DNA of 64,000 bases, from assembly GCF_014218255.1 (NCBI RefSeq), contig NZ_AP021872.1:1426001-1490000 (forward strand). The letters are read 5' to 3'. The position numbers and the translations under genes are program-made. This document shows positions 8,020 through 19,216 of this stretch, piece after piece. Every line of letters begins with the position of its first letter. Position 1 is the stretch's first letter. The notes beneath the pieces are model-generated. The model saw only the letters and a program-made list of their open reading frames with translations. It was not told the origin of the DNA and made no database searches. The stretch is from Mycoavidus sp. B2-EB. Its GTDB lineage: Bacteria; Pseudomonadota; Gammaproteobacteria; Burkholderiales; Burkholderiaceae.

Positions 8020-9558
8020 TTATTCCGCTGACAATTGCAAATGCAATTGCGAAAATGCTTTTTCATGGTCCGCGTTCGCATCGCGCTCGCTAAGCGCTGC
8101 TGGTGCCAGCCGCGCCAACTCTAGGCTATTCAAATAATCTGGCGTAACATCGTTGGTTATATAGCGGCCATCAAAACACGCCGCTTCAAAAGAAGTAAGC
8201 GCCGAATTCAAATCGCGCACAGCTTGTTTCATGGCTGCTACGTCTTGATAAATGAGTTGGTCGGCACCAATGATACGCGCCACTTCTTCGTCGCTACGAC
8301 CGTGGGCGACAAGCTCCCCCCGGGTTGGCATATCAATGCCATAGACATTCGGAAATTTAACCGGTGGCGCTGCAGAGGCAAAGATGACTTTGTTAGCGCC
8401 CGCGTCGCGCGCCATTTGGACGATTTCTTGGCTGGTTGTGCCGCGCACGATTGAGTCATCGACAATCAACACATTGCGGCCTTTAAACTCAACCGGCATC
8501 GCATTGAGCTTTTGGCGCACTGACTTTTTGCGCACCGCTTGACCCGGCATAATAAAAGTACGACCTACGTAGCGATTCTTAAAAAAGCCTTCGCGGTATT
8601 CAATGCCCAACCGATTCGCCACCTGCATTGCGGCTGGCCGGCTTGAATCAGGTATGGGCATCACGACATCTATATCTCCAGCCGAGATTACGCGCTCGAT
8701 TTTTTGCGCTAGATAGTCACCCATGCGCAGCCGCGCATTATAAACGGGCACGCCATCCAGGCAAGAATCTGGGCGCGCCAAATACACGTATTCGAAAATA
8801 CAGGGATTAAGGCTTGGCGCAGGCGCACACTGACGACTATAAAAATCGCCATCAAAGCTAATAAAAATCGCTTCGCCCGGGGCTACATCACGCACCAACT
8901 CAAAGCCAAGCCCTTCAATCGCCACGGATTCAGACGCACAGATCCATTCGTCACCCTGCTCGGTTTCAAGTTTACCCACACAAAGCGGGCGAATGCCGTA
9001 AGGGTCACGAAAGGCTAACAGACCATAACCCGCAATAATTGCGACAATCGCGTATGAACCCCGTACACGCTGGTGTACCCCGCTGACAGCTTTAAACAAC
9101 ATCTCAGGATCTAGCGAGTAACCCGCGCTCGCCATCTGCAATTCATGCGCCAGTACATTCAGCAAAACTTCTGTATCGGAATGAGTATTAATATGGCGCC
9201 GGTCAATCCGAAACAGCTCGTCTTTTAATTGCCGAGAGTTCGTCAAATTGCCGTTATGGGCCAAAATAATCCCATATGGCGCATTCACATAAAAAGGCTG
9301 CGCTTCTTCTTGGCTACTGACTGAGCCCGCCGTTGGGTAACGCACCTGGCCAACGCCGCATGTGCCAGGCAACGAGCGCATATTACGCGTCCGAAAAGCA
9401 TCACGCACCATGCCATTGGCTTTATGCATATAGAAGGTATTGCCATTTGCTGTGGCGATACCCGCAGCGTCCTGACCACGATGTTGCAACAACAACAGGC
9501 TGTCATACAGCAACTGATTAACCGGAGATTTTGAAACTACACCTACAATGCCACACAT
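8020..9558 (-). CDS. purF: Amidophosphoribosyltransferase
   Basis: First committed step of purine synthesis: PRPP plus glutamine gives 5-phosphoribosylamine. The frame is open to 9579, but the start is put at 9558 because mature PurF must begin with the catalytic cysteine of MCGIVGVV, and a GAAGGA site lies just upstream. The N-terminal glutaminase domain (HRGQDAAGIAT, AHNGNLTNS) is followed by the phosphoribosyltransferase domain with its PRPP loop VLIVDDSIVRGTTSQEI. 512 residues, normal length. It is followed by metZ and preceded by cvpA, the usual cvpA-purF pairing. Confidence 0.96.
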   Translation of the reverse strand: MCGIVGVVSKSPVNQLLYDSLLLLQHRGQDAAGIATANGNTFYMHKANGMVRDAFRTRNMRSLPGTCGVGQVRYPTAGSVSSQEEAQPFYVNAPYGIILAHNGNLTNSRQLKDELFRIDRRHINTHSDTEVLLNVLAHELQMASAGYSLDPEMLFKAVSGVHQRVRGSYAIVAIIAGYGLLAFRDPYGIRPLCVGKLETEQGDEWICASESVAIEGLGFELVRDVAPGEAIFISFDGDFYSRQCAPAPSLNPCIFEYVYLARPDSCLDGVPVYNARLRMGDYLAQKIERVISAGDIDVVMPIPDSSRPAAMQVANRLGIEYREGFFKNRYVGRTFIMPGQAVRKKSVRQKLNAMPVEFKGRNVLIVDDSIVRGTTSQEIVQMARDAGANKVIFASAAPPVKFPNVYGIDMPTRGELVAHGRSDEEVARIIGADQLIYQDVAAMKQAVRDLNSALTSFEAACFDGRYITNDVTPDYLNSLELARLAPAALSERDANADHEKAFSQLHLQLSAE

Positions 9559-9679
9559 GGCGGGTCCTTCAAATGACACAAATTTTGACTATATTCTTGT
9601 TTTAGAGTGCCTAACTAGCTTGCCAACGGCTATTTACTGCCTCTTTAACACTTTTGAGCAACGGCACAATCATTTTACT

Positions 9680-10186
9680 TCATTCGTGATGTACCTGCAC
9701 ATAACGCGCTAGCGCATCGGGCAGCATGCGTTTCATAATCCGCACTCCCGACTCTACATAAGGACGGAGTAATGCTTCACGCCAAAATCGTTGTTGGGGC
9801 AAATCCGTTATGCTCGCCAGCACTGCCGCCAACGCGACTACCAGCACGAAACCGCGCAATAAACCGAAAAGCATACCCAATGATGAGTTAAGCGTGCCCA
9901 GTCCAACCACACCGACGAGCCGGTTCAGTAAGACATTCAGCACACTTGCGGCGAGCAACACAACGATCACAATGAGCGCAAACGCCAATGCAAACTGCGT
10001 CCATTGGCCCCCCGGCCAATGCGCTGGCAGATAAGGCGCAACCCTGCTCACACCCTTTACGGCAATGATAAAAGCGACGATCCAACCAATCAAACCCAAG
10101 GTTTCAGCCACTAAACCGCGCCATAAGCCGCGCAAAACCGAAAAACCAAGCACCAGCAACACAATAAAGTCGAATATCGTCAGCAT
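9680..10186 (-). CDS. cvpA: CvpA family inner-membrane protein
   Basis: 168 residues with four probable transmembrane helices and the family start MLTIFDFIVLLVLGFSVLRG. CvpA was named for colicin V production and affects envelope homeostasis; its molecular role is not settled. The gene sits between the SPOR-domain gene (9 bp upstream) and purF, the usual arrangement in proteobacteria. The C-terminus RYVQVHHE is charged and cytoplasmic or periplasmic. Confidence 0.9.
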   Translation of the reverse strand: MLTIFDFIVLLVLGFSVLRGLWRGLVAETLGLIGWIVAFIIAVKGVSRVAPYLPAHWPGGQWTQFALAFALIVIVVLLAASVLNVLLNRLVGVVGLGTLNSSLGMLFGLLRGFVLVVALAAVLASITDLPQQRFWREALLRPYVESGVRIMKRMLPDALARYVQVHHE

Positions 10187-10194
10187 GAGCGCCC

Positions 10195-11055
10195 CTATTT
10201 AGCCGTTTGTTTAGTGGTTTTTAGATTCATCTGAGCCAATCCAAGCTCTCGAATACGTTTGCTTGCTGCCTCAGCACTTGCGCGATCGTTAAAAGGTCCG
10301 GCACGCACAAAAAACTGTTGGCTGCCATTAGGCAACTTCTTACGCTCTAAATAAGCAGGTATATTCGCCGCCTTTAAGCGCTCCGCCCAGGCGCGAGCGC
10401 GCGGCTCGTCATTTAAAGCGCCTAGCTGAACTGCAAAACGATTGTTAGGGAGTGCGCTGGCCCCCTTTGCGGCCATTTGCGGGTTCGTTTTTATACGTGG
10501 GTTAGCTTGCGTGGAAGGGGCTGTAGCAAGCGACGGCAAATTCGTTGCCGTAGAGAGTGGAGCGGGCTTACGAGTTGGCTGAACGGGCTGACTAGGCGTA
10601 ACAGATGGCAGCGCCGAAGGCGCTTTTGCCGCTAGATTGTTTGTATTGGGGATAGACTTTTGCGCAGCAAAAGGTGTTGCGGGCTTATCCGGAACACTTA
10701 AAGACTTCTCTGGATTCAATGCCGACGCTGGCGTCATTTTAGCCGGAGCCGCCACGTGGATTGCGATGTCATCAATGGGTGGCCTAGGACCGGGTTCCAG
10801 CACTTTAGATAAAATCACTATGGCGACAGCCACCAGCACTACCGCCCCCAGTAAGCGGCTACGCGCACGGCGCTTTTCTAGCAGTAGCGGATCGAGTAGG
10901 GCTTCTTGTCCAGCGTTGCGTGCACTGCGTTTTTCACGCGGCTGCGCCTTTTCACGGGCCGCTGCGGCCTTGTCTGAGCGCCCTGCCCGCACATCATATG
11001 CACCGTTTGCAGTACGCCGCTCATTACCTTTACTGCCGAACGAGAAAAATCCCAT
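10195..11055 (-). CDS. SPOR-domain membrane protein (DedD/FtsN-like)
   Basis: 286 residues from the ATG at 11055 (MGFFSFGSKGNE); the frame is open to an ATG at 11109 that touches the folC stop, but the inner start matches family members. A basic N-terminal cytoplasmic part precedes one transmembrane helix (about residues 67-84, LLGAVVLVAVAIVIL). A long Pro/Ala/Thr-rich periplasmic linker follows. The last 80 residues form a SPOR domain (NRFAVQLGALNDEPRARAWAERL ... FVRAGPFNDRASAEAA in register), which binds denuded glycan strands at the division septum. It lies between folC and cvpA. Confidence 0.88.
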   Translation of the reverse strand: MGFFSFGSKGNERRTANGAYDVRAGRSDKAAAAREKAQPREKRSARNAGQEALLDPLLLEKRRARSRLLGAVVLVAVAIVILSKVLEPGPRPPIDDIAIHVAAPAKMTPASALNPEKSLSVPDKPATPFAAQKSIPNTNNLAAKAPSALPSVTPSQPVQPTRKPAPLSTATNLPSLATAPSTQANPRIKTNPQMAAKGASALPNNRFAVQLGALNDEPRARAWAERLKAANIPAYLERKKLPNGSQQFFVRAGPFNDRASAEAASKRIRELGLAQMNLKTTKQTAK

Positions 11056-11109
11056 AAATGGCTTAAACCACGTTACCTTGCACCATGAAATTTTGGAAGG
11101 TCCACCCAT

Positions 11110-12438
11110 TTATGACTGGCGTTGCCGATATGCAATGACATCCGCCACCGTGTAGAAAGATCCAAAAACGATAATTCTATCATTCTCTGTGGCATTCGCT
11201 AATGCCTTTGCGTAAGCTTGTGCTGGTGTTGCAAAAGATTCGATACTGGAAGGCGGATTGAGTGCCGCGGCGCGACTTTTACCCGCGGCTTGTATTTCAT
11301 GCAAAAGCGCCTCAATCAGGGTGGCAGGCGCAGCACGCGAGGTCGGCAAATCGGCGATATACCAGTAATCAATTTGATTTTTTATCAGTCGCAGGATAGC
11401 CGCAATATCTTTATCCTTCATCGCGCCAAAGACTGCGTAGGTATAGGGGAAAAACCCCATATTGCTTAGATTTTCTGCCAACGCCGCCACCGCATGAGGA
11501 TTATGCGCAACGTCCAACACGACGGCCGGCTTACCAGGCAGAATCTGAAAGCGGCCCGTTAATTCCACCCGCGCTAATCCAAGCCGGATTTGTTGCGCTG
11601 AAACCGGCAAGCTATCGCGCAGCGCTTCAAGCGCCGCCAGCGCCGCAGCGCTATTTAGCAATTGATTAGCACCGCGTAAGGCCGGATACGCCAGCGCCGC
11701 GCGCGCTAGAGTGCGCCCCTTATAGCGCCATTGCTGACGTTCATTGCCCGCTTGTGCCTGATAACCAAAATCACGGCCAGCCAGCCATAAATCTGCGCCG
11801 ATACGCTGAGCGTAGTCAATCAAACTATGCGGGGGCAAGGGGTCACCACAAATTGCCGGTTTGCCAGGGCGAAAAATGCCGGCCTTTTCAAAGCCAATTT
11901 TTTCGCGCGTGTCGCCCAGGTACTGAGCATGATCGATATCAATGCTGGTCACAATCGCGCAATCTGTATCGAGACTATTGACTGCGTCTAAACGCCCGCC
12001 TAAGCCGACTTCAAAAATCACGGCATCCAGTTTACTGGCGGCAAACCAGTGCGCGATCGCCAGCCAAGTAAATTCAAAGTACGTCAGCGAGATGGGGTCA
12101 GCCAAGCTATGGCGCGCGCGTTCGACGGCCTCAAAGTGGGGCAATAAGGCCGCATCAGAGGCCATCTCGCCATTGACGCGTGCCCGCTCATTAAATGACA
12201 GAAGATGAGGTGACGTATGGCAGCCAACCCGATAACCTGCAGAGAGCAAAATAGACTCAAGCAACGCACAGGTCGAACCCTTGCCATTGGTACCGGCCAC
12301 GGTGATCACCGGACACTTAAAATCCAGTGCGAGAGCGTCTTTAACTTGACTGACCCGCTCCAGACTTAAATCAATGCCGAGCGGATGGGCAGTTTCAAGA
12401 TGAGTCAGCCAGGCGGCTAGAGTTGGAAAAACGATCAT
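11110..12438 (-). CDS. folC: Bifunctional folylpolyglutamate/dihydrofolate synthase
   Basis: 442 residues of the Mur-ligase-like FolC family, which adds glutamate to folates and to dihydropteroate. The P-loop reads ITVAGTNGKGSTCALLESIL; SPHLLSFNERARVNG and EVGLGGRLDAVN are family marks, and the C-terminal domain contains VLDVAHNPHA. Length is normal. It is downstream of accD, the common accD-folC order. The gap of about 80 bp from accD has no visible terminator, so the operon probably continues. Confidence 0.96.
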   Translation of the reverse strand: MIVFPTLAAWLTHLETAHPLGIDLSLERVSQVKDALALDFKCPVITVAGTNGKGSTCALLESILLSAGYRVGCHTSPHLLSFNERARVNGEMASDAALLPHFEAVERARHSLADPISLTYFEFTWLAIAHWFAASKLDAVIFEVGLGGRLDAVNSLDTDCAIVTSIDIDHAQYLGDTREKIGFEKAGIFRPGKPAICGDPLPPHSLIDYAQRIGADLWLAGRDFGYQAQAGNERQQWRYKGRTLARAALAYPALRGANQLLNSAAALAALEALRDSLPVSAQQIRLGLARVELTGRFQILPGKPAVVLDVAHNPHAVAALAENLSNMGFFPYTYAVFGAMKDKDIAAILRLIKNQIDYWYIADLPTSRAAPATLIEALLHEIQAAGKSRAAALNPPSSIESFATPAQAYAKALANATENDRIIVFGSFYTVADVIAYRQRQS

Positions 12439-12522
12439 TCAGTCGATATACCCGCAGCGTAAACCCAGCAAATCCATTATTAATCAAAGCAGTAACGCCA
12501 TAAAAATGCCTAGGCCAATTTT

Positions 12523-13398
12523 CTAAGGAGCTATAGCATCATGCGGCTGTAACGTGAGCAACGCCAACAACTGGGCAATTTCTTCACGTAGCCGACGACG
12601 GTCAACGATCATATCAAGCGCACCCTTTTGCAGTAAAAACTCGGAGCGTTGAAAACCTTCCGGTAGTTTCTCGCGCACGGTCTGTTCAATCACGCGCGGC
12701 CCGGCAAAACCAATTAAGGCTTTAGGCTCAGCAATCACGATATCGCCTAAAAAAGCAAAGCTCGCCGAAACGCCGCCCATGGTTGGGTCAGTCAAGACGG
12801 AAATAAAGGGAAGTTTAGCTTCAGAAAGTTTGGTCAACATTGCGGTTGTTTTTGCCATTTGCATAAGAGACAGCAAACTTTCTTGCATACGCGCGCCGCC
12901 CGAAGCTGTTACGCAAATAAATGGCGCACGTTGCTCAAGCGCAACTTTCACACCGCGCGCAAAACGCTCACCAACCACCGAGCCCATTGATCCGCCCATA
13001 AAAGAAAACTCAAAACAGGCGACAACGACTGGCAAGGTATGAATCGCGCCGCCTTGCACAACTAATGCATCGGTTTCACCGGTATCTTCCATCGCCTCTT
13101 TAATGCGCTCGGTATATTTGCGGCTATCCTTGAATTTAAGCGAGTCGACCGGCACAATTTCTTGGCCAATTTCATAACGGCCCTCGGCATCCAGTAGGCT
13201 ATCGATGCGTGCCCGCGCACCAATCCGCATATGATGATCGCATTTAGGGCAAACGTGCAAATTACTCTCTAGATCATTGCGATAGAGTACCGCCTCGCAT
13301 GAGGGGCATTTAACCCATAGACCTTCAGGCATGCTTTTACGATTTGCCGGATTGGTCTGTTTAATTTTAGGTGGCAGTAATTTATCAAGCCAGCTCAT
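12523..13398 (-). CDS. accD: Acetyl-CoA carboxylase carboxyltransferase subunit beta
   Basis: 291 residues. The N-terminal zinc ribbon has cysteines at 31, 34, 50 and 53 (CPSC and CPKC). The crotonase-like carboxyltransferase fold follows ([47 protein letters not shown]). It transfers carboxyl from carboxybiotin to acetyl-CoA, with AccA, and with AccB and AccC encoded at 42.4-44.3 kb. The gene lies 17 bp after trpA and before folC, the usual betaproteobacterial order. Confidence 0.97.
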   Translation of the reverse strand: MSWLDKLLPPKIKQTNPANRKSMPEGLWVKCPSCEAVLYRNDLESNLHVCPKCDHHMRIGARARIDSLLDAEGRYEIGQEIVPVDSLKFKDSRKYTERIKEAMEDTGETDALVVQGGAIHTLPVVVACFEFSFMGGSMGSVVGERFARGVKVALEQRAPFICVTASGGARMQESLLSLMQMAKTTAMLTKLSEAKLPFISVLTDPTMGGVSASFAFLGDIVIAEPKALIGFAGPRVIEQTVREKLPEGFQRSEFLLQKGALDMIVDRRRLREEIAQLLALLTLQPHDAIAP

Positions 13399-13415
13399 CT
13401 TCTATCCTTAGTTTC

Positions 13416-14231
13416 CTAACTACGCTCTAACTTTACGTCCGTATCGAGCGCATGTCTTATTTGTGCAATAAAATCAGTGAGTAATTGTACCGCGTCTGCG
13501 GGCGGCGCTTCTGCTAGAAGTTCGACAATCCGGCTGCCCATTACAATCGCATCAGCATGGCTCGCCACAGCACATGCCGTAGCTGCATCACGAATGCCAA
13601 AACCGCCCCCCACTGGCAACGCTATCCGCGCTTTAATCGCTTTGATCTGACTGGCGACACGCGCCAACGCCGGCTGCCCTGTGCCCGTCACGCCTGTGAG
13701 CGATACATAATAGACATAACCGCTAGCCAGCTGCGCTACAGCTGCAATGCGCTCAGCAGTTGAAGTCGGTGCTAGTAAAAAAATCGGATCAATGCTATGG
13801 GCCCGCATCTGCTGCGCAAAATTTTCCGCCTCTTCGGGCGGATAATCGACCACCAGTACGCCATCGACACCTGCGGCTTGCGCCTGAGCCGGAAACCCCG
13901 CACCCATGCGTTCAATCGGGTTGGCATAACCCATGAGTACGACCGGTGTCACCGTATCGTGCTGACGAAATGCGTGCACATCAGCCAATACTTGAGTCAA
14001 CGTAACGCCACGCGCTAATGCACGCTCGGATGAACGTTGAATCACCGGTCCATCCGCCATGGGGTCGGAAAACGGCACGCCCAGCTCGATAATGTCCGCT
14101 CCCCCGGCAACCAATGCATGCATATAGGTCACCGTTTTTGACAGTTCGGGGTCACCTGCTGTCATAAATGGAATCAACCCTTTACGACCTTGCGCAAATA
14201 AAGCGGCGAAAGTATTTTGAATTCGCGACAT
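13416..14231 (-). CDS. trpA: Tryptophan synthase alpha subunit
   Basis: 271 residues from the ATG at 14231; the frame is open further upstream but that part overlaps trpB. The start [18 protein letters not shown] gives the expected catalytic residues Glu49 ([12 protein letters not shown]) and Asp60. TrpA cleaves indole-3-glycerol phosphate and channels indole to TrpB. It begins 13 bp after the trpB stop. In Burkholderia a DNA methylase gene sits between trpB and trpA, as I remember; it is absent here. Confidence 0.96.
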   Translation of the reverse strand: MSRIQNTFAALFAQGRKGLIPFMTAGDPELSKTVTYMHALVAGGADIIELGVPFSDPMADGPVIQRSSERALARGVTLTQVLADVHAFRQHDTVTPVVLMGYANPIERMGAGFPAQAQAAGVDGVLVVDYPPEEAENFAQQMRAHSIDPIFLLAPTSTAERIAAVAQLASGYVYYVSLTGVTGTGQPALARVASQIKAIKARIALPVGGGFGIRDAATACAVASHADAIVMGSRIVELLAEAPPADAVQLLTDFIAQIRHALDTDVKLERS

Positions 14232-14244
14232 ATATAAAAATGCT

Positions 14245-15438
14245 TTACAGTTTAATGCCAGCGGCTTCAGCAACAGTATGCATATCTTTATCCCCCCGGC
14301 CAGACAAATTAACCAGCAAGATTTTATCCTGTCCCAAGGTTGGCGCCAATTTTTGCGCATAAGCAATCGCATGGCTTGATTCAAGCGCGGGAATAATCCC
14401 TTCCATCAAACAGCAATCATGAAATGCTTGCAATGCTTCATCGTCAGTCATATTGACATAGTGTGCGCGGCCTATATCTTTAAGCCAGGCATGTTCAGGG
14501 CCCACGCCTGGATAATCGAGACCGGCCGAAACCGAATGCGTCTCTCTAATTTGCCCGTTTTCATCTTGTAATAAATAGGTTCGATTGCCATGCAATACGC
14601 CTGGCGAGCCAGCCGTAAGGGAGGCCGCATGCCGCCCTGTTGCAATCCCTGCGCCGGCCGCCTCTACGCCGATTAACTGAACCTGGGTATCCTCGATATA
14701 CGGATAAAACATGCCCATCGCATTGGAGCCTCCGCCAACGCAAGCGATCACAGCGTCAGGCTGACGCCCAACCAGTTCTAACATCTGCGTTTTGCATTCA
14801 TCGCCAATCACCCGCTGAAAATCCCGCACCATCATTGGATAGGGGTGCGGGCCTGCGACTGTGCCGATGATATAAAATGTGTTCTCAACCTGCGTAACCC
14901 AATCGCGCATCGCCTCGTTCAACGCGTCCTTTAAAGTCTTTGAACCCGCTTCAACTGACACGACCTGCGCGCCAAGCAACTTCATGCGATAAACATTCGC
15001 AGCTTGTCGGCGTATATCTTCAGCGCCCATATAAACAACGCATTCCATGCCAAAGCGCGCTGCGATCGTAGCTGTCGCTACTCCATGCTGACCCGCACCG
15101 GTTTCTGCAATCACGCGTGATTTGCCCATACGCTGCGCAAGCAAGGCTTGGCCCAGCACGTTATTGATTTTGTGAGCGCCAGTATGGTTCAGGTCTTCAC
15201 GTTTAAAATAAATCTGGGCGCCCCCCAGTTTTTCGCTTAAACGCTGCGCATAATAAATCGGCGATGGACGGCCTACGAAATGCTTAAGTTCCGTATGATA
15301 TTGAGCAATAAAATCGGGGTCTTGTTGAGATTGCTGGTAGACACGCGTTAATTGCGTCAGTGCATGAACCAAAGTCTCCGCAACAAAAATGCCCCCATAT
15401 GGGCCAAAATGGCCTTGTGGATCAGGTAAGTTATACAT
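14245..15438 (-). CDS. trpB: Tryptophan synthase beta subunit
   Basis: 397 residues, PLP enzyme that condenses indole with serine. PLP-binding Lys90 lies in [12 protein letters not shown]; the [10 protein letters not shown] phosphate loop and the start [18 protein letters not shown] are typical of TrpB1. It follows trpF by 23 bp and precedes trpA, so trpFBA form one operon. TrpC, TrpD and TrpE are not in the window; in Burkholderia they are encoded elsewhere. Confidence 0.97.
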   Translation of the reverse strand: MYNLPDPQGHFGPYGGIFVAETLVHALTQLTRVYQQSQQDPDFIAQYHTELKHFVGRPSPIYYAQRLSEKLGGAQIYFKREDLNHTGAHKINNVLGQALLAQRMGKSRVIAETGAGQHGVATATIAARFGMECVVYMGAEDIRRQAANVYRMKLLGAQVVSVEAGSKTLKDALNEAMRDWVTQVENTFYIIGTVAGPHPYPMMVRDFQRVIGDECKTQMLELVGRQPDAVIACVGGGSNAMGMFYPYIEDTQVQLIGVEAAGAGIATGRHAASLTAGSPGVLHGNRTYLLQDENGQIRETHSVSAGLDYPGVGPEHAWLKDIGRAHYVNMTDDEALQAFHDCCLMEGIIPALESSHAIAYAQKLAPTLGQDKILLVNLSGRGDKDMHTVAEAAGIKL

Positions 15439-15461
15439 TTGGTTCTAGGTCTCAATCCAAT

Positions 15462-16151
15462 TTAGCAGCTATCGGCCGCCTTCACCGCGCGCATAAAGGC
15501 CGCCATTTTGCTATGATCTTTCACGCCTTTGATCTCCAAGACTTCAATTCCAGTAGATACATCAACTGCGTAAGGACGCACTCGCATAATCGCATCTCTA
15601 ATGTTTTCCGCGTTTAAACCACCACTCAAAATAATCCGCGAGGCCAATGCGGTTGGAATGCACGACCAATCAAAACTTTGCCCGCTGCCTCCATATCCGT
15701 CGCTGAATGTATCGAGCAGCAGGCCATCCGCAGCAGCGTAGTGATGGGCGGTCTCTAATAATGCGGCAGACTCTGCTAAGCCGCTAGCGTTGACATGCAG
15801 AGCTCGCAGCCACGGCAAGCGCACGCTAGCGGCAAGCGTTAAGCACTGTGCAGGCGTTTCATCGCCATGAAATTGCACTATAGATAAAGGGACCGCTTCT
15901 ATCGCCTGGCGTAGCATAGCTGCATCTGGATTGACGAATAATCCAACCAATGAGACAAACGGTGGCACATAGCGCGCCAATTCCGCCGCTCGAGAAAAGC
16001 TCAACGCTCGCGCACTGGCAGGATAAAATACAAAACCAATCGCATCCACACCTAAGCTCACTGCCTGCTCTATATCTTGTGGGCGCGTCAAGCCACAGAA
16101 TTTAATCCGCGTGCGTGCGTGTAACCCCGTTGCTAGCTGCTGTGCGACCAT
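15462..16151 (-). CDS. trpF: Phosphoribosylanthranilate isomerase
   Basis: 229 residues from the ATG at 16151, chosen over a GTG at 16163 because GGGGAG lies just before it. The catalytic cysteine is in [34 protein letters not shown] and [10 protein letters not shown] are the expected motifs of this TIM barrel. It isomerises phosphoribosylanthranilate in tryptophan synthesis. The start overlaps the end of truA by 19 bp, so translation is probably coupled. Confidence 0.95.
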   Translation of the reverse strand: MVAQQLATGLHARTRIKFCGLTRPQDIEQAVSLGVDAIGFVFYPASARALSFSRAAELARYVPPFVSLVGLFVNPDAAMLRQAIEAVPLSIVQFHGDETPAQCLTLAASVRLPWLRALHVNASGLAESAALLETAHHYAAADGLLLDTFSDGYGGSGQSFDWSCIPTALASRIILSGGLNAENIRDAIMRVRPYAVDVSTGIEVLEIKGVKDHSKMAAFMRAVKAADSC

Positions 16152-16939
16152 ACTTCTCCCCACGACTGACTCGCCAGCTCAGGCGCGGGCACGCTCAAAG
16201 CGGGCGGGTAGCCAATCTTTGCAAGATATAGGCCATCCGCCATAAAAGTGGGCGCGGCGCGGCGGCGCTCACGCGCAGCAAGTACCGTTTGCAGCCAATC
16301 AACGGATTGCCTGCCGCGACCAATTTCAACCAAACAGCCCATGATATTTCGCACCATATGATGCAAAAAGGCATTCGCCCTAAAACGAAAATGAATAAAG
16401 TGGCCCCGCGCTTCAATATCCAGCGCATATAAATGCTTACACGGCGATTTAGCCTGACATTCAGAAGAGCGAAAGGCGGAAAAATCATGCTCGCCCAGCA
16501 ATATGCGCGCTGCGGCGCGCATATTGCTCAGATCAAGCTCAGCCTGGTGCACCCATCCAGCGCGGCCGGCCAAAAGGGGCGCGCGAATCGCATGCGTATA
16601 CAGCACATAGTAATAAGTCCGCTCATGGGCGCTAAAGCGCGCATGAAATTCAGCGGGCACCTGCTTGGCCCATTGCACCGCAATGCTATCTGGCAAAAAA
16701 GCGTTGACACCGCGCACCCACGCAAATATAGGACGTTGCACCTCAGTGTCAAAATGCACGACCTGACCCAACGCATGCACACCCGCATCGGTCCGCCCGG
16801 CAGCGACGGTCTTCAACGGACATGTGGCAAATAATGCCAAGGCGTGTTCCAGCACATCTTGCACCGTATTGCGGTGCCGTTGCGACTGCCAACCGGAGAA
16901 TGGCGTGCCGTTATATTGTAAACCTAAAGCAATACGCAT
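16133..16939 (-). CDS. truA: tRNA pseudouridine(38-40) synthase
   Basis: 268 residues. The catalytic aspartate is Asp51 in [16 protein letters not shown]; the start [18 protein letters not shown] and the [15 protein letters not shown] segment are typical. TruA modifies uridines in the anticodon arm of many tRNAs. It overlaps trpF at its 3' end. Upstream it lies only 38 bp from asd, where Burkholderia has the large fimV gene as I recall. Confidence 0.97.
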   Translation of the reverse strand: MRIALGLQYNGTPFSGWQSQRHRNTVQDVLEHALALFATCPLKTVAAGRTDAGVHALGQVVHFDTEVQRPIFAWVRGVNAFLPDSIAVQWAKQVPAEFHARFSAHERTYYYVLYTHAIRAPLLAGRAGWVHQAELDLSNMRAAARILLGEHDFSAFRSSECQAKSPCKHLYALDIEARGHFIHFRFRANAFLHHMVRNIMGCLVEIGRGRQSVDWLQTVLAARERRRAAPTFMADGLYLAKIGYPPALSVPAPELASQSWGEVWSHSS

Positions 16940-16977
16940 CGTGGCTTACACACTCAATGCGCGCGGTTGCTTAAATT

Positions 16978-18117
16978 TCATGGAGCGGCCAATAAAATTC
17001 TTAGCATCCGCCGTAAAGGTTCAGCCGCGCCCCAAAGTAACTGATCACCGACCGTAAATGCGCACAGAAATTGGTTACCTAAGACCGGCTTGCGCAATCG
17101 GCCAATCGGCACGGATAACGTACCTGTAACGGCTGCCGGCGTGAGTTGATTCAGCGATGCAACGCGTTCATTTGGGACCACTTTTACCCAGTCATTCGCT
17201 GCCGCTATGGTATTTTCAATGTCAGCGAGCGGCACGTCTTGCGTGAGCTTAATGGTCAATGCTTGTGCGTGGCAACGCATCGCGCCAATACGCACGCAAA
17301 TGCCATCTACAGGTACTGAGCCCGCCACGCCTAATGGTGGTTTGCCGAGAATTTTATTGGTTTCAGCGGCCCCTTTCCATTCTTCGCGCGATAAACCCTG
17401 GCCCAGGTCTTGGTCAATCCAAGGCAACAACGAGCCCGCCAACGGCGCGCCAAACTGAGCTACCGGCATTTGCTCACTGTTCATAGCAGCCAACACACTG
17501 TGATCAATGTCCAAGATGGCGGCGGTCGGATCAGCTAAGTTTTGCTTGGCCGCGCCATATAGCGTACCCATTTGTTGCAGTAATTCACGCATATTCTGAG
17601 CGCCAGCACCAGAAGCGGCCTGATAGGTCATCGCACTGACCCACTCGACTAAACCCGCGCGAAAAAGACCGCCAAGCGCCATTAACATGAGACTAACTGT
17701 GCAATTGCCACCAATATAATTTTTAACACCACGGCCTAATGCGTCTTTAATCACGTGCGCATTGACTGGGTCTAAGATAATGACGGCATCCTCTTCCATC
17801 CGCAGCGAAGAAGCAGCATCAATCCAATACCCCCCCCAACCCGCCGCGCGCAGCTTGGGAAATATCTCCGTTGTGTAAGCGCCGCCTTGGCAAGTTATAA
17901 TAATTTCACACTGCTTGAGCGCTTGAAGATCATAGGCATCTTTCAGCTTCGTTTCATTTTTAGCTAGAGACGGTGCCGCGGCACCTGCACTACTGGTACT
18001 AAAAAATAACGGTTCAATCAATGCAAAATCGTTTTCTTCGCACATGCGTTGCAGCAAAACTGAGCCCACCATGCCGCGCCAACCCACCAAACCAACAGTC
18101 TTCATCTTTTTACTCAT
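16978..18117 (-). CDS. asd: Aspartate-semialdehyde dehydrogenase
   Basis: 379 residues from the ATG at 18117; a second ATG at 18105 ([15 protein letters not shown]) aligns exactly with the E. coli start and would put the catalytic cysteine of [12 protein letters not shown] at 135. NADPH-dependent reduction of aspartyl phosphate, the branch point to Lys/diaminopimelate, Thr and Met. The GWRGMVGS nucleotide-binding loop is intact. It lies 20 bp after leuB and is probably co-transcribed with gltA and leuB. Confidence 0.96.
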   Translation of the reverse strand: MSKKMKTVGLVGWRGMVGSVLLQRMCEENDFALIEPLFFSTSSAGAAAPSLAKNETKLKDAYDLQALKQCEIIITCQGGAYTTEIFPKLRAAGWGGYWIDAASSLRMEEDAVIILDPVNAHVIKDALGRGVKNYIGGNCTVSLMLMALGGLFRAGLVEWVSAMTYQAASGAGAQNMRELLQQMGTLYGAAKQNLADPTAAILDIDHSVLAAMNSEQMPVAQFGAPLAGSLLPWIDQDLGQGLSREEWKGAAETNKILGKPPLGVAGSVPVDGICVRIGAMRCHAQALTIKLTQDVPLADIENTIAAANDWVKVVPNERVASLNQLTPAAVTGTLSVPIGRLRKPVLGNQFLCAFTVGDQLLWGAAEPLRRMLRILLAAP

Positions 18118-18137
18118 TTAATACCCAGTTGCTCAAG

Positions 18138-19211
18138 CTACGCCAGTGCCTTAACCACCGCCTCACCCATTGCTTGAGTACCCACTTTATGCATACCCGG
18201 GGTCCAAATATCCGCTGTACGCAATCCTTGCGCCAATACCTTTTTGACCGCAGCTTCAATCCGATCAGCCTGCTGCGGCTGCTGCAATGAATAGCGCAAC
18301 ATCATCGCTGCCGATAAAATCGTCGCCAACGGATTAGCTAAATCCTGACCGGCTATATCCGGCGCCGAACCGTGCGCCGGCTCATACAGCCCTTTATGGC
18401 CCGCGCTCAGCGAAGCAGAAGGCAACATCCCAATCGAACCGGTTAACATCGCTACTTGATCAGAAAGAATATCTCCAAATAAATTGCCGGTCACAATCAC
18501 GTCGAATGACTTAGGCGCTCGCACCAACTGCATCGCTGCGTTATCGACATACAGATGCGACAGCGCAACATCCGGGTAGTCTTGCGCCACATCAATGACT
18601 GTTTCACGCCACAATTGAGAGGTCTCAAGCACATTGGCTTTATCCACGCTAGTCAGCCGCCGGCTGCGTTTTTGCGCGGCCTGAAATGCGACCTGGGCAA
18701 TCCGGCGCACTTCAGGCTCGCTGTAGCGCATCGTATCAAAACCTTCACGGCAACCTTTAAAAGGGCCATCCGGCGCCGGCCGGATTCCACGCGGCTGGCC
18801 AAAATAAATATCGCCGCTCAATTCGCGCACAATTAAAATATCCAGGCCATCGACAATTTCTGGTTTCAAAGACGAAGCCAGCGCAAGTTCTGCGTAGAGA
18901 ACCGCCGGACGCAAATTAGCGAATAATTGCAAATGCTTGCGCAAACCTAAAATGGCTTGTTCAGGGCGCAATTCACGCGGCAGAGTATCGTATTTCCAAT
19001 CGCCCACCGCGCCAAATAAAATCGCATCCGCGGCCTGCGCCAACGCTAGCGTTGCTGCGGGCAAGGGGTGTCCATCCGCTTCATAGCCGGCGCCCCCCAC
19101 TGGCGCTTGTTCAAAGTCAAAAGAGACGTCAAGCGCCTCCAGAACCTTGAGCGCTTGCGCCACAATCTCCGGGCCGATCCCATCCCCTGCCAAGACTGCG
19201 ATTTTAGTCAT
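18138..19211 (-). CDS. leuB: 3-isopropylmalate dehydrogenase
   Basis: 357 residues of the isocitrate/isopropylmalate dehydrogenase family: [15 protein letters not shown] start, [31 protein letters not shown], and [22 protein letters not shown] near the metal site. It oxidises 3-isopropylmalate in leucine synthesis. The start lies only 5 bp after the gltA stop. leuC and leuD, which stand between gltA and leuB in Burkholderia (from memory), are missing at this place; whether they lie elsewhere cannot be seen. Confidence 0.95.
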   Translation of the reverse strand: MTKIAVLAGDGIGPEIVAQALKVLEALDVSFDFEQAPVGGAGYEADGHPLPAATLALAQAADAILFGAVGDWKYDTLPRELRPEQAILGLRKHLQLFANLRPAVLYAELALASSLKPEIVDGLDILIVRELSGDIYFGQPRGIRPAPDGPFKGCREGFDTMRYSEPEVRRIAQVAFQAAQKRSRRLTSVDKANVLETSQLWRETVIDVAQDYPDVALSHLYVDNAAMQLVRAPKSFDVIVTGNLFGDILSDQVAMLTGSIGMLPSASLSAGHKGLYEPAHGSAPDIAGQDLANPLATILSAAMMLRYSLQQPQQADRIEAAVKKVLAQGLRTADIWTPGMHKVGTQAMGEAVVKALA

Positions 19212-19216
19212 TTTCG

